A stretch of 48,139 nucleotides of DNA from Coriobacteriia bacterium. GTDB taxonomy: Bacteria; Actinomycetota; Coriobacteriia; Coriobacteriales; RUG033. The DNA is taken from assembly GCA_015655215.1 (NCBI GenBank), contig JAATFL010000032.1:1-48139 (forward strand), read 5' to 3'. The translations under genes were made by a program, and so were the position numbers. Below are positions 1 through 8,910 of the stretch, in pieces. The notes beneath the pieces are model-generated. The model did no database searches. It had not been told where the DNA came from and saw only the letters and a program-made list of their open reading frames with translations. Every line of letters begins with the position of its first letter. The first letter of the stretch is position 1.

Positions 1-1
1 G

Positions 2-328
2 GACATCGCGCCGCTCACGGCGGTCCTCGGCAACTGCGATTACGATGACTTTGGCCCCGACGTGCACGAGGAGGCCGATGTCACGCTCGGGGGCGTGCGC
101 TTCCATGTGGTGCACAGGCTCTCGGACCTGGGGGCCTTGGACCCGGGGCACTACGACGTGGTGGTGTCCGGGCATACCCACCGTGCGGTGGTCGAGCACG
201 CGAACGGCGTCTTGCTCGTCAACCCGGGATCCGTCACGCAACCTCGCGGCGGGGGGAGACCCACGGTGGCGATCGTCGAGGTGGCCGACGGAGTCGTGAA
301 GAGCGCGCAGATCGTACCGGTTGGGTAG
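2..328 (+). CDS. YfcE/MJ0936-type metallophosphoesterase, C-terminal part
   Basis: The 5' end lies outside the window; the reading frame is open from base 2 to a TAG at 326-328. The visible 108 residues include GNCD near the start and SGHTH about 50 residues later, the metal-binding motifs of small calcineurin-like phosphodiesterases of the YfcE family. These are followed by the usual short tail, LVNPGSVTQPRGG. The N-terminal D-x-H motif is off the edge. Family members hydrolyse phosphodiesters such as bis-pNPP in vitro and their physiological substrate is often unknown. The gene converges on the minus-strand isomerase gene, with 88 bases between them in which I see no clear terminator. Confidence 0.85.
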   Translation, partial: DIAPLTAVLGNCDYDDFGPDVHEEADVTLGGVRFHVVHRLSDLGALDPGHYDVVVSGHTHRAVVEHANGVLLVNPGSVTQPRGGGRPTVAIVEVADGVVKSAQIVPVG

Positions 329-416
329 TCGACCGGGCGGCCGTGCGTGTCGTTTGGTCCGTCACCTGAACCCAAAGGTCCCTTTCGACACCCGCATCGT
401 GGTCATCGCCGCCGCG

Positions 417-2147
417 TCACTCCTTGCAAAACTCACGTGCGACGGCATAGCAGTGCTGGGCGAGCTCGTTGAGCGTTGCGCCGTTGTTGTTCGGCAGATG
501 GAGATGCAGCGCGAAGCGCTCTCGCTGTGCGAGAACGCCCATGTCGCCAGCTGCCTGCGCACGCTCCATCTGACCCAAGGTGAACGCCTCGCCGGGGATG
601 ACGATGTCATTGGACTCGTCCGCGGAGAGGAGCAGGATGACCCCCTCGTTCGGGCCGCCCTTTTGAAACTGTCCGGTCGAATGGAGGTAGCGGGGGCCGA
701 TCTCGAGACACGAGGGGACGCCGAACCCCTGGGCGACGTTGTGGCGGATCTGCTCGAGCGGCATGCGGCGACCCTCTCCCGTGAAGGGCAGGAACGCGTT
801 GATCGAGAAATAGTCATGCGGCTTGATCGCGGAGAAGAGCAGTCTGAGCACGTCGTCGAGGGTGGTGGGCATCGTCCTCGCGAAAGCCGTCGGGTCCTCC
901 GTCTCCTCGCGCTGCAATGCGAGGAGGGCCGGCGTCGCGGTTGCCTGGATACCGCAGTCGAGCTGGGTGGGTTCGGTGGGCTTTGCGCCATGGTAGAGAA
1001 TGTCCTTGAACGCCGTCTTGGTCGAGGCCACATCAGGCTGGTCGAAGGGGTTTATCCGCATGAGGAGGCCCACCATCGCGATGGCGTACTCCCAGATGAT
1101 GAAGTCCCGGACAACCTCGTCGACGTTGCGGAGCTCCATCGACAGGTGGGGAATCGACATGTCGACGTAGGCCATCTGTCGACGGGATTCCTCGTCCGGC
1201 CGGATGTTGTAGGTGACGACGCAGCGGTCGTCGTGCGGGGACGAGAGCAAGCCGGGGTCAACCTCGATGTTGGGGAGGATGCCGCCGCCCTGCTTGCCGA
1301 GCGACTCGGCGACGAGCTGCTCGACCCAGAGGCCAAACACGCGGCCTGGCTGGGGTGTGACGAACGAGAGCTTGTTGCGACCGCCACGATAGTTCTCGTA
1401 GAGGAACGACGCGAGACGCACGGCGGGGTTGTCCATCGAATCGGTCGAGCAGCGGCGCTCCTCGACCGCGGTACCGGCGAGGAGGGTCTCGACATCGATG
1501 CCCACCAGCGCGGCGGGCACCAGCCCGAAGACGGAGAGCGCCGAGAAGCGTCCACCCACGTCCGGTGAGCCATGGAAGATCGCGCGCCAGCCCTCATCGA
1601 GCGCCTTGCCTTCCAACTCGCTTCCGGGGTCGGTGATCGCGACGAACCGTGAGGCGGTCCTCTCCTCGCCGATGCGGCCGCTCACGTTGCTCCAGGCAAG
1701 ACGCGTCAGCAGCATGGGCTCGGTGGTGGAGCCCGATTTGCTCGAAACGAGGTACAACGTGCGCAAGGGGTCGCTTTGCGAGAGGATGCGGTGCACGTAG
1801 ACGGGGGAGAGCGAGTCCATCGTGCGGAACATCACCTCGTCGTGTGCGAGCGCGTTGAGACGGGTGATGGTCATGGAGGCCTGCGTCGAACCGCCCTGGC
1901 CGATGAGGACGACCGTGTCGAGGCCCTCCTCCCGCACCTTGCGGGCGAAGTCGTTCACCGCGGTGGGGTCGACCGGTGGGTTGGTGGAGAGCGTCGTCCA
2001 TCCAAGGAGCCCCGACGCCGAGGATGCAGTCTCGGGAGAGAAGCCGTAGAGAGAGCCGTCGTGGGCGGCGAGCCTCGACGGTGCATGGCAGTCGATGATG
2101 CTGCGCGCCGATGGATTGTCCTCGGGGATCGTGCTGTCTGCTAACAA
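417..2147 (-). CDS. pgi: Glucose-6-phosphate isomerase of the Tal/Pgi-fusion type, stand-alone
   Basis: The enzyme should interconvert glucose-6-phosphate and fructose-6-phosphate. About 576 residues contain a GQGGST motif, the sugar-phosphate loop VSSKSGSTTEP, LWVEQLVAESLGKQGGGILP, INPFDQPDV and a C-terminal HSTGQFQKGGPNEG block. These match the isomerase half of bifunctional transaldolase/isomerase proteins rather than classical Pgi. No transaldolase domain precedes it, so it is a single-domain version. I chose a TTG start at 2147 because GGAGGAACC lies directly upstream. An in-frame ATG at 2225 has no good ribosome site, and an open frame continues further back into hypE as a shadow. The gene follows hypE on the same strand with about 130 bases between them. 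Confidence 0.82.
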   Translation of the reverse strand: MLADSTIPEDNPSARSIIDCHAPSRLAAHDGSLYGFSPETASSASGLLGWTTLSTNPPVDPTAVNDFARKVREEGLDTVVLIGQGGSTQASMTITRLNALAHDEVMFRTMDSLSPVYVHRILSQSDPLRTLYLVSSKSGSTTEPMLLTRLAWSNVSGRIGEERTASRFVAITDPGSELEGKALDEGWRAIFHGSPDVGGRFSALSVFGLVPAALVGIDVETLLAGTAVEERRCSTDSMDNPAVRLASFLYENYRGGRNKLSFVTPQPGRVFGLWVEQLVAESLGKQGGGILPNIEVDPGLLSSPHDDRCVVTYNIRPDEESRRQMAYVDMSIPHLSMELRNVDEVVRDFIIWEYAIAMVGLLMRINPFDQPDVASTKTAFKDILYHGAKPTEPTQLDCGIQATATPALLALQREETEDPTAFARTMPTTLDDVLRLLFSAIKPHDYFSINAFLPFTGEGRRMPLEQIRHNVAQGFGVPSCLEIGPRYLHSTGQFQKGGPNEGVILLLSADESNDIVIPGEAFTLGQMERAQAAGDMGVLAQRERFALHLHLPNNNGATLNELAQHCYAVAREFCKE

Positions 2148-2274
2148 GGTTCCTCCAAGATTCGGGTCGCTAACGCCCCGTCGGTTTCGGGCTCGTGGCG
2201 GGTGGACGGGAAAATCGCATCCCATGATAGCAACTTTCACGGCTGATGGTGTGGTGGGAACGCCGTGTTGGGCC

Positions 2275-3282
2275 TCAGCAGATACGGGGGAGCTGCTCGC
2301 CCACGAGCATGTCCATGATGCGCGTGGCGCCGAAACCGGTGCGGATGCGCACCCTCGATCCCTCCGAGACCTGACCGACGAGGGCCGCCTCCTCGCCATA
2401 GCGTTCGCCGCGCATGGCGGTAAGCGCGGCGTCGGCCTGCTCCGGCGGAACCACGCATACCATCTTGCCTTCGTTGGCGACCTGGAACACGTCGTACCCC
2501 AGCATGTCACACGCGCCGCGCACCTGGTCGTGCACGGGCACGGTGTCCTCATCGATCGTCATGGCCACACCGCTCGAATCGGCAAGCTCGTTGAGCGTGG
2601 ACGCCAACCCGCCGCGAGTGGGGTCGCGAAAGCAGCGTATGTCGGGGGCGGCTTCGAGCACGTGGGCGATGAGGTGGTTGAGTGGGGCGGCGTCGCTCTC
2701 GATGGTGGTGCCGAACGAGAGCCCCTCGCGTTGGGACATGATGGCGATGCCGTGGTCGCCGATGGAGCCGGATATCAGGACCCTGTCGCCCGGCCTGCAG
2801 TTGTGGGCGGAGAGGTGCCGCCCCTCGGGCAGTTCCCCGATGCCGGTGGTGTTGATGTAGACGCCGTCACCGTGTCCGCGGTTCACGACCTTCGTGTCTC
2901 CGGTGACGATCTGCACGCCGGCTTCGGCGCACGTGCTTGCCATGGTCTTGCAGATGCGGCGAAGGCTCTCGATGGGATAGCCCTCTTCGAGCGTGAACCC
3001 ACAGGAAAGGTAGCGTACGGTGGCACCGGAGGTGGCGACGTCGTTGACGGTACCGCAGATGGCGAGACGGCCGATGTCGCCACCGGGGAAGAAGTGGGGG
3101 GTCACCACGAACGTGTCGGTCGACATCGCGATGCGTCCCGTCGTGGGGATGTCGAGCGTGGCGGCGTCGTCGCCCACCCGTAGGATGTCGTCGCCGTATC
3201 CGGCGAAGAACACCTCGTCGATGATGCGCTTCATCATCGTGCCGCCACTGCCGTGCGACATCATCACGGTGTCGTCTGCCAT
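2275..3282 (-). CDS. hypE: Hydrogenase maturation protein HypE (carbamoyl dehydratase)
   Basis: HypE accepts a carbamoyl group from HypF on its C-terminal cysteine and dehydrates it with ATP to a thiocyanate, the source of the cyanide ligands of [NiFe]-hydrogenases. The 335-residue protein begins MADDTVMMSHGSGG, has the PurM/AIR-synthase-like fold signatures (VGDDAATLD, FFPGGDIGRLA, RDPTRGGLAS) and ends in PRIC, the diagnostic C-terminal tail carrying the acceptor cysteine. The ATG at 3282 is preceded by GGGAGGAAG. The gene lies about 100 bases downstream of hypD in the same direction. Length and motifs are standard. Confidence 0.97.
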   Translation of the reverse strand: MADDTVMMSHGSGGTMMKRIIDEVFFAGYGDDILRVGDDAATLDIPTTGRIAMSTDTFVVTPHFFPGGDIGRLAICGTVNDVATSGATVRYLSCGFTLEEGYPIESLRRICKTMASTCAEAGVQIVTGDTKVVNRGHGDGVYINTTGIGELPEGRHLSAHNCRPGDRVLISGSIGDHGIAIMSQREGLSFGTTIESDAAPLNHLIAHVLEAAPDIRCFRDPTRGGLASTLNELADSSGVAMTIDEDTVPVHDQVRGACDMLGYDVFQVANEGKMVCVVPPEQADAALTAMRGERYGEEAALVGQVSEGSRVRIRTGFGATRIMDMLVGEQLPRIC

Positions 3283-3380
3283 GTCTTCCTCCCAGGGTGT
3301 GGCCCACCGCGGTGGGCCGTCGTGTCGTATGGTCGTCACGGGCCCATCGGGCGCCGTCGGGTTCGTGCCACGCGGTGCGC

Positions 3381-4490
3381 TCAGTCGTGTTCGGTGTAGC
3401 GATAGTACGCGGCGCAGCTTCCCTCGCTCGACACCATGCAGGGTCCCACGGGGTTCTCGGGACGGCACGCATGGGCGAAGAGCGGACATTCGTTGGGAGA
3501 GATCACACCACGCAGCACATCGCCGCAGCGGCATCCGGGCGGTTCGACGGTGGGCTCCACCTCGGGCGTGAAGCGCCGTAACGCGTCGTACCCCGCGTAC
3601 CTTTCCCGTATCCGGTAGCCGCTCCCGGGGATGACGCCCAGCCCGCGCCAGGGTGCGTCGCACGTCTCGAACACGTCGTCGATCATGGCGAGTGCCGTGG
3701 GGTTGCCCTCGGCGCGCACCCCACGCGTGTAGGCGATCTCGATCTGGGCGCGGTTCTCGGCGAGTTGACGTAGGATCATCGCGATGCCCTGCAGCACGTC
3801 GACGGCCTCGAAGCCGGTCACCACGCCGGGGACGTGGTACCTCTCGGCGAGGAACCCATATGGCTTGGAACCGATGATCGTCGAGACGTGTCCGGGGAGG
3901 ATGAGCGCGTCGACGTTGACCTCCGGGTCGTTGACGAGGCTTTCAAGCGCGCCTGGCACGTTCTTGTGTGCGCCGAAGACGCTGAAGTTCTGGAGGCCCT
4001 GGGCCGCGGCGTGCTTGATGGCGGCGCCCACGAGGGGGGTGGTCGTCTCGAACCCCACGCCGATGAACACCACCTGATGGTCCGGCTCGTCGCTCGCGAT
4101 CCTGAGCGCGTCGAGCGGGGAGTACACGATGCGGATGTCCCGGCCTGCCGCGCGCTCCTCGAAGAGCGAGCTCGTGGAACCGGGCACGCGTGTCATGTCG
4201 CCGAACGTCGTGATGATCACACCGGGGATGCGCGAGAGGGCGATCGCCGTGTCGACGTCGTGGTTGGCCGTGACGCACACGGGGCAACCGGGGCCGGAGA
4301 TGAGACGCACCTTCTCGGGCATGGCATCGCGGATTCCGTTGCGTGCGATGGCCACGGTATGGGTGCCGCATACCTCCATGAGCGAGATCCGCTCCTTGGG
4401 GATGGAGGCCGCGAGTTCACCGATGGCGTCGATGAGTCCGCCGGCAAGTTTGGGATCGCGGAATCCGGAGAGATCGAGTGCCATGGTCAC
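3381..4490 (-). CDS. hypD: Hydrogenase maturation protein HypD
   Basis: HypD is a [4Fe-4S] scaffold that, with HypC, assembles the Fe(CN)2CO unit. The 369-residue protein has the conserved MEVCGTHT and GPGCPVCVT motifs near residues 40 and 70, FGDMTRVPGS, GFETTTP and a C-terminal cysteine cluster (CRCGDVLRG, CPLF, CMVSSEGSC) that ligates the cluster. The GTG at 4490 overlaps the hypC stop by four bases (GTGA) and is preceded by GGGGAG at short spacing. An ATG two codons later is an alternative. The overlap implies coupled translation with hypC, its physical partner. Confidence 0.97.
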   Translation of the reverse strand: MTMALDLSGFRDPKLAGGLIDAIGELAASIPKERISLMEVCGTHTVAIARNGIRDAMPEKVRLISGPGCPVCVTANHDVDTAIALSRIPGVIITTFGDMTRVPGSTSSLFEERAAGRDIRIVYSPLDALRIASDEPDHQVVFIGVGFETTTPLVGAAIKHAAAQGLQNFSVFGAHKNVPGALESLVNDPEVNVDALILPGHVSTIIGSKPYGFLAERYHVPGVVTGFEAVDVLQGIAMILRQLAENRAQIEIAYTRGVRAEGNPTALAMIDDVFETCDAPWRGLGVIPGSGYRIRERYAGYDALRRFTPEVEPTVEPPGCRCGDVLRGVISPNECPLFAHACRPENPVGPCMVSSEGSCAAYYRYTEHD

Positions 4491-4795
4491 GCCATCTCCC
4501 CGGCCACGGGCAGGGAGATGGCGCCGGTGCCACCGCTCGTGCCCTCCTCGCCTTGCAGCGATGCCAGGTCGTCAGCTATGAGGTCGGAGAACTGGCCGAT
4601 GATGTCGAGCGTATCCTTCGCGTCCTCCTCGCTCACGATCTCGATGGAAAACCCTGCGTGCAGCAGTACGTAGTCGCCAACCTTCGCCTCGGGCGTGAGG
4701 TCGAACGATGCGGAGCGGGTCACGCCCAGCACGTTGACGACCCCCTGGCGGTTCGCGTCGATGGAGACGATCTGAGAAGGTATCGCAAGGCACAT
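4487..4795 (-). CDS. hypC: Hydrogenase maturation chaperone HypC
   Basis: HypC binds HypD and delivers the iron cofactor to the hydrogenase large-subunit precursor. The N-terminus MCLAIPSQIV carries the essential Cys2 of the HypC/HybG/HupF family, and residues about 50-62 (VGDYVLLHAGFSI) form the OB-fold strand typical of the family. At 102 residues it is slightly longer than most HypC proteins because of a Gly/Ser-rich C-terminal tail. The ATG is preceded by AAGGAT and begins three bases after the hypF stop codon. Confidence 0.96.
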   Translation of the reverse strand: MCLAIPSQIVSIDANRQGVVNVLGVTRSASFDLTPEAKVGDYVLLHAGFSIEIVSEEDAKDTLDIIGQFSDLIADDLASLQGEEGTSGGTGAISLPVAGEMA

Positions 4796-4798
4796 GGC

Positions 4799-7459
4799 TC
4801 ATCCTTTCGATTGGGTACGGGTAAGGCGAGAGAGTGCGACGACCGCCTGGCCATATGAGATGCAGCCGTCGTTGGCGGGAAGGTCGCGGGGGAGAAGCGC
4901 GGTGAGGCCTCGGAGTCTCAGCGCGTCGGGGATGCGCTCGAGCACGTAGCGGTTCATGAGAACGCCCCCGGAAACGGCAACCCGGGTGCTGCCGATGGCG
5001 GCTGCGGCGCGTGCGCATGCCTCCACCGTAGCCTCGATGAACGCGTCGTGGAACCGGCGAGCGATGATGCCAGGGTGAACGTTGGCGATGAGGTCGTCGA
5101 GTACCGCGGCAAGGGTGGGCGTGGGGTCGATGACGAAGCCGTCCGTGCCGATACCCCCATCCCCCGGTGTCGTGCGCACGGCGGTCGCGTCGGTGCCGTG
5201 TGCAAGCAGCCACCATCGGTCATCGCCCGCCTCGAGCCGTGCGGCACCGTACTCGTCTGTGAAAGGGGCGTGCAGACGGAGGCGGTAGCGTGCGCTGGCA
5301 CTCTCGGAATCCGGGTCCTCGACAATCTCGCCGGTCTCGCCGTCGTAGAGCGCCGCCTCGAGCTCGATGGCCGGCTGGCCGTAGTAGAGCGCCTCGGTGC
5401 AGATGCCCGTGAGTGCGGAGACGGCGTCGAACAGACGCCCGGCGGATGAGGTTGGCGGGCAGTTGAGCGAGCGTTCGACCATGGCCGCGACGGTGTCCCA
5501 GGCGCCGGGGGTGGAGGCCATCGCCGTCTGCAGACGAGATGCGCCCGGGTGGTTTCGCAGGCCGCAGGCGATGAGTGCGCCCTCGGCCATGCGCATGGGG
5601 TGGCGGATGGCGGCCGCACCGCCGGGAAGCGGCAGGTAGGAGAGGTGACCGAGGCGCGTGAAGCCGTTCGTGTCGCAGCTCAGCACCTCGCCGCCCCAGA
5701 TGGCACCGTCGCAGCCCATGCCGGTACCGTCGAGCGCCAGTCCCACGACGCGCGTGGAGGTTCGGTCCGCGCTCACGCCGTGCTCTCCGAGGACCGCGGC
5801 GATGTGCGCGTGGTGGTGCTGCACGCACTCGGTGGGAAGGTCGTGCTCGTCGGCGCGCGCGAGCGCCCACTTGGTGGCGAGGTATTCGGGATGCAGGTCG
5901 TAGGCGATGGCGGTGGGGCGCAGGTCGAAGAGGTGCTCGTAGAGTGCGATGGTGCTCTCCCACGAAGAGCTCGTCTCGAGGTTCTCGAGGTCTCCGAGGT
6001 GCTGGGAGACGAAGGCGCGACCATCGCGCGTGATGGTGAAGGTGGCCTTCTGCTCGGGGCCAGCGGCCAATACCTGGACGTGTGGGTCCTGCTCCGGGGT
6101 CGCGTAGCCGGTCGGTAGGTCGATGGGCAAGGGCGCGAGTCCTCGGGCGCGGCGGACCACGGTGGTCGCACCCATCACCACGCGCACCACCGAGTCGTCG
6201 TAGCGTGACCTGACGGGCCGGTCGTTCCCCAGGAACGCGTCGGCGATCGCAGAGAGTCGGGAGTGCGCCTCCTCGTCCGTGGTGACGATGGGTTCATCGG
6301 AGAGGTTGCCGCTCGTCATCACGAGCGGCCGGCCGCCCACCGCGGCCATCAGGAGGTGCTGCAGCGGTGTGCACGGGAGCATGACGCCCACCTCGGGCAG
6401 GCCGAACGCGACGCCGTGCGCGGGAAGGTTCGCGAGGACACCGGCGTCCATGCGCCTGCGTAGCAGGACGATGGGGCGTACGGTGCCCTCGAGCAGAGCC
6501 CTTTCCTCCTCGTCCACATGGCAGAACGAGCGGACGTCCTCCAGGTCGCGTGCCATGATGGCGAGCGGCTTGGAGGGACGGTGCTTGCGGGCGCGCAATG
6601 ACGTCACGGCGTCCTCGTCGGTGGCGTCGCAGGCGAGATGATAGCCGCCCAGTCCCTTGATGGCGACGATGCGACCGTGCAACAGCAACTGCGCCGCTCG
6701 GGCGACGATCGCGTCGCTGCGCTCGCGCGCTCGAGCGATGTGTCCAGCACGTGCATCGCTCGAGGCGTGGGGTCGCACGGGGATGGGCGCGACGGTCGCG
6801 GCGTCCAGCATGCCGGGAAGGCACCGGCCGTGGCAGGTCTCCTCCCAGGTGAGCTGGGGCCCGCAGGCAAAGCAGGCGTCCGGCTGCGCGTGAAAGCGCC
6901 GGTCGCCTGGATCGTGGTACTCGCGGGCGCATTCGGGGCACATCTCGAAGGACCCCATCGACGTGGACGGACGATCGTAGGGTAGGTTCTCGATGATCGT
7001 GAAGCGGGGACCGCAGTTGGTGCAGTTGACGAACGGGTAATGGTATCGACGCGCACGTGGGTCGAAGAGCTCGTCTGCGCACTCGGGGCAGGTGGCGATG
7101 TCCGGTGACACGAGCGTCGTGGTGGTGGTCGTGTCGTCGGAGGCGCGGATGGAGAACCCCTCGACGCCCTCGTACTTCGCACCTGTCGCGAAGATGTCCG
7201 TGATACGCGAGACGGCCGGGGCCTCGGCGCGTATGAGCCCGGGAAAGCGCGCAAGCTCCTCGGTGGGCCCCTCCACGTGCACGTGGACACCGTCGCCGCT
7301 GTTGAGGACCCACCCGCACAGCCTCTCGCGGCGTGCGAGCCGGTAGATGAACGGCCGGAAGCCGACGCCCTGCACGATGCCCGTCACGTGTACGTGGAGG
7401 GCCGTGCGATCGCCCGTGGCGGTTGGCTCGGCGGTGTCTGTGGCGACTCGCGGGGTCAT
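4799..7459 (-). CDS. hypF: Carbamoyltransferase HypF
   Basis: HypF converts carbamoyl phosphate and ATP to carbamoyl-adenylate and transfers the carbamoyl group to HypE. The domain order is visible. Residues about 20-110 form an acylphosphatase domain (VTGIVQGVGFRPFIYRLA), followed by paired zinc fingers (CPECADELFD, CTNCGPRF, CPECAREYHDP, CFACGPQL). A YrdC-like domain follows (IKGLGGYHLACDA, RKHRPSKPLAIM, TSGNLSDEPI), then a Kae1-like C-terminal domain with HHHAH, ALDGTGMGCDG and SGGVLMNR. At 886 residues it is longer than the usual roughly 750. Much of the excess is a low-complexity stretch between the last zinc finger and the YrdC domain, rich in Ala and Arg. Confidence 0.97.
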   Translation of the reverse strand: MTPRVATDTAEPTATGDRTALHVHVTGIVQGVGFRPFIYRLARRERLCGWVLNSGDGVHVHVEGPTEELARFPGLIRAEAPAVSRITDIFATGAKYEGVEGFSIRASDDTTTTTTLVSPDIATCPECADELFDPRARRYHYPFVNCTNCGPRFTIIENLPYDRPSTSMGSFEMCPECAREYHDPGDRRFHAQPDACFACGPQLTWEETCHGRCLPGMLDAATVAPIPVRPHASSDARAGHIARARERSDAIVARAAQLLLHGRIVAIKGLGGYHLACDATDEDAVTSLRARKHRPSKPLAIMARDLEDVRSFCHVDEEERALLEGTVRPIVLLRRRMDAGVLANLPAHGVAFGLPEVGVMLPCTPLQHLLMAAVGGRPLVMTSGNLSDEPIVTTDEEAHSRLSAIADAFLGNDRPVRSRYDDSVVRVVMGATTVVRRARGLAPLPIDLPTGYATPEQDPHVQVLAAGPEQKATFTITRDGRAFVSQHLGDLENLETSSSWESTIALYEHLFDLRPTAIAYDLHPEYLATKWALARADEHDLPTECVQHHHAHIAAVLGEHGVSADRTSTRVVGLALDGTGMGCDGAIWGGEVLSCDTNGFTRLGHLSYLPLPGGAAAIRHPMRMAEGALIACGLRNHPGASRLQTAMASTPGAWDTVAAMVERSLNCPPTSSAGRLFDAVSALTGICTEALYYGQPAIELEAALYDGETGEIVEDPDSESASARYRLRLHAPFTDEYGAARLEAGDDRWWLLAHGTDATAVRTTPGDGGIGTDGFVIDPTPTLAAVLDDLIANVHPGIIARRFHDAFIEATVEACARAAAAIGSTRVAVSGGVLMNRYVLERIPDALRLRGLTALLPRDLPANDGCISYGQAVVALSRLTRTQSKG

Positions 7460-7468
7460 CGTCGGCCC

Positions 7469-8014
7469 CTAGAGGTACTTTCCGGTCGTGGTGGTGGTGA
7501 GGCGCCCGTGCTTGACTCCCTTGGTGCCGAGCAGGGCATCGGCGATGAGGCGTACGTCCTCGCTCTTTCCGCGCAGGGCGATGATCTCGAGGCAGTTGTG
7601 CGCATCGAGGTGCACGTGCATCGAGGAGATGATCCGCTTGTAGTGGGAGTGTTGGATCGTGTCGAGCGTCTCCGTGAGGTCGCTGGTGTGATGGTTGTAG
7701 ACCATCGTCACCGTCCCGACGATCTCCTGCTCGGGGTTGTCCCACTCCTCGTCCACCAGCGCGTCGCGCACGAGGTCGCGGATGACCTCGGAGCGGTTGT
7801 TGGTGATGCCGCGGCGCGCCACGAGGTCGTCGAACGCGATGAGCAGATCCTCGGGCATGGCCACCGAGAAGCGCACGAGATTCTTGCTGCAGGGCACGCT
7901 CTCCGTGGGGGACGGGGCCGCGTTGCCCAGGCAGTGGCCGAGCTCCGGGGATGACGGCGTCATGCCGCGCCGGTGATCATGGGGTTCCAAGGCACCTCTA
8001 CCGCCCTTTCCCAC
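7469..8014 (-). CDS. nikR: Nickel-responsive regulator NikR
   Basis: NikR is a tetrameric ribbon-helix-helix repressor that binds DNA when loaded with Ni2+. The protein has an N-terminal RHH region (LVRFSVAMPEDLLIAFDDLV, then NNRSEVIRDLVRDAL) and a C-terminal ACT-like domain. The metal ligands are visible as a His in HHTSDL, the histidines in MHVHLD, the Cys in HNCLEI and a following Glu/Asp region. The start is uncertain. The GTG at 8014 shares one base with the upstream gene's stop codon (TAGTG), which suggests re-initiation. An ATG at 7963 would give 164 residues but has no obvious ribosome site. The position just upstream of hypF suggests that it controls nickel uptake or hydrogenase genes. 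Confidence 0.88.
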   Translation of the reverse strand: MGKGGRGALEPHDHRRGMTPSSPELGHCLGNAAPSPTESVPCSKNLVRFSVAMPEDLLIAFDDLVARRGITNNRSEVIRDLVRDALVDEEWDNPEQEIVGTVTMVYNHHTSDLTETLDTIQHSHYKRIISSMHVHLDAHNCLEIIALRGKSEDVRLIADALLGTKGVKHGRLTTTTTGKYL

Positions 8015-8262
8015 TAGACGAGCTTCACGTCGACGAGAGCGTCGTCGTCGGTGTCAGCCGCGTCGCCAGCGTCACTCAGCGCCGCGCGCACGTCATCGAG
8101 GAGCGACTGGACCTCGGCGAGCTTCTCGGCCGTCTGCGGCATCTTCCCATCTGATGCGAGGTGGTAAAGGCTGTGCGTCCAGCGGCGCATCAGGGCGATC
8201 TCATCGTCGATCTGCTTCACCGTCGACTTGAGCTGGTTCGTGTTGACGCCGTTCGTGCACAT
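8014..8262 (-). CDS. Small unknown protein heading the nikR-hyp operon
   Basis: The gene encodes 82 residues beginning MCTNGVNTNQLKSTV. I do not recognise the family. The middle is predicted to be helical (KQIDDEIALMRRWTHSLYHL, then EKLAEVQSLLDDVRAALSDA), and the C-terminal 20 residues are very acidic (DADDTDDD-like). There are no cysteine pairs beyond the N-terminal Cys2. AGGGAG lies about six bases before the ATG, and its stop overlaps the nikR GTG by one base, so it is probably the first gene of the nikR-hypFCDE operon. Accessory functions in metal handling or regulation are possible from context only. Confidence 0.7.
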   Translation of the reverse strand: MCTNGVNTNQLKSTVKQIDDEIALMRRWTHSLYHLASDGKMPQTAEKLAEVQSLLDDVRAALSDAGDAADTDDDALVDVKLV

Positions 8263-8417
8263 ATAGAGCTCCCTCTGTGGTGTCGAATTCGGATATGATG
8301 TGCCGTCACGGGTCCGATGGAGCGCATCGGATGCCGAGAGATGCCGACGCGACGCGCGAAGACCATGCAGGATGCCGCCATCGAGGTCTCGTGCGTCGCA
8401 TCTGAGATGAAGCTGAC

Positions 8418-8741
8418 CTAGCCGAGGTATCCCTTGAGCTGGTCCAGCAGGCGGGCCTTGGGTTGGGCGCCCACCACGGTGGTGACGGGCTTGCCGCCCT
8501 TGAAGAGGATCAGCGTCGGGATGGACATGACCTGATAGCGTTGGGCGATCTCGGGGGATGCGTCCACATCGAGTTTGGCGACCGAGAGGCGTGCGGTCTC
8601 CTCGTTGGCGATCTCCTCGATGACCGGAGCCATGGCGCGGCATGGACCGCACCAGGTTGCCCAGAAATCGACGAGTAGGGGCTTGTCGGCAGCGGTAAGT
8701 GCGGCATCGAACGTGGCCGTGGTGAGCTGGACGGGTTCCAT
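8418..8741 (-). CDS. trxA: Thioredoxin
   Basis: This is a 107-residue classical thioredoxin for cytosolic disulfide reduction. The active site WCGPC sits at about residues 30-34 in the context LLVDFWATWCGPCRAMAP. The buried Asp, the cis-proline loop (MSIPTLILFKGG) and a C-terminal helix are all present. AAGGAG lies nine bases before the ATG. The intervals to its neighbours (155-170 bases) suggest it may have its own promoter. A 7-bp hairpin, TCCGATG/CATCGGA at 8313-8331, lies downstream in the gap before the nikR-hyp operon. Confidence 0.96.
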   Translation of the reverse strand: MEPVQLTTATFDAALTAADKPLLVDFWATWCGPCRAMAPVIEEIANEETARLSVAKLDVDASPEIAQRYQVMSIPTLILFKGGKPVTTVVGAQPKARLLDQLKGYLG

Positions 8742-8910
8742 GATGAAGCTCCTTCCGAAGGCGGATTTCGCTTATGGGGCGAACGTAACACTTCCTGTCG
8801 TGTTTGTAACTCGCAAGCAATCCTCCATAAGCAAGCGCAGGGGATGGCGCGGCGAATGGAGCGCGATGGCCCGGCGACGTCACACGGACGACAGGGAACC
8901 GAAGGTCGTC

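Noticed and set aside
321-1568. 415-codon plus-strand open frame opposite the isomerase gene
   Set aside because: Antisense shadow of a well-conserved gene; the high GC content makes long spurious frames.
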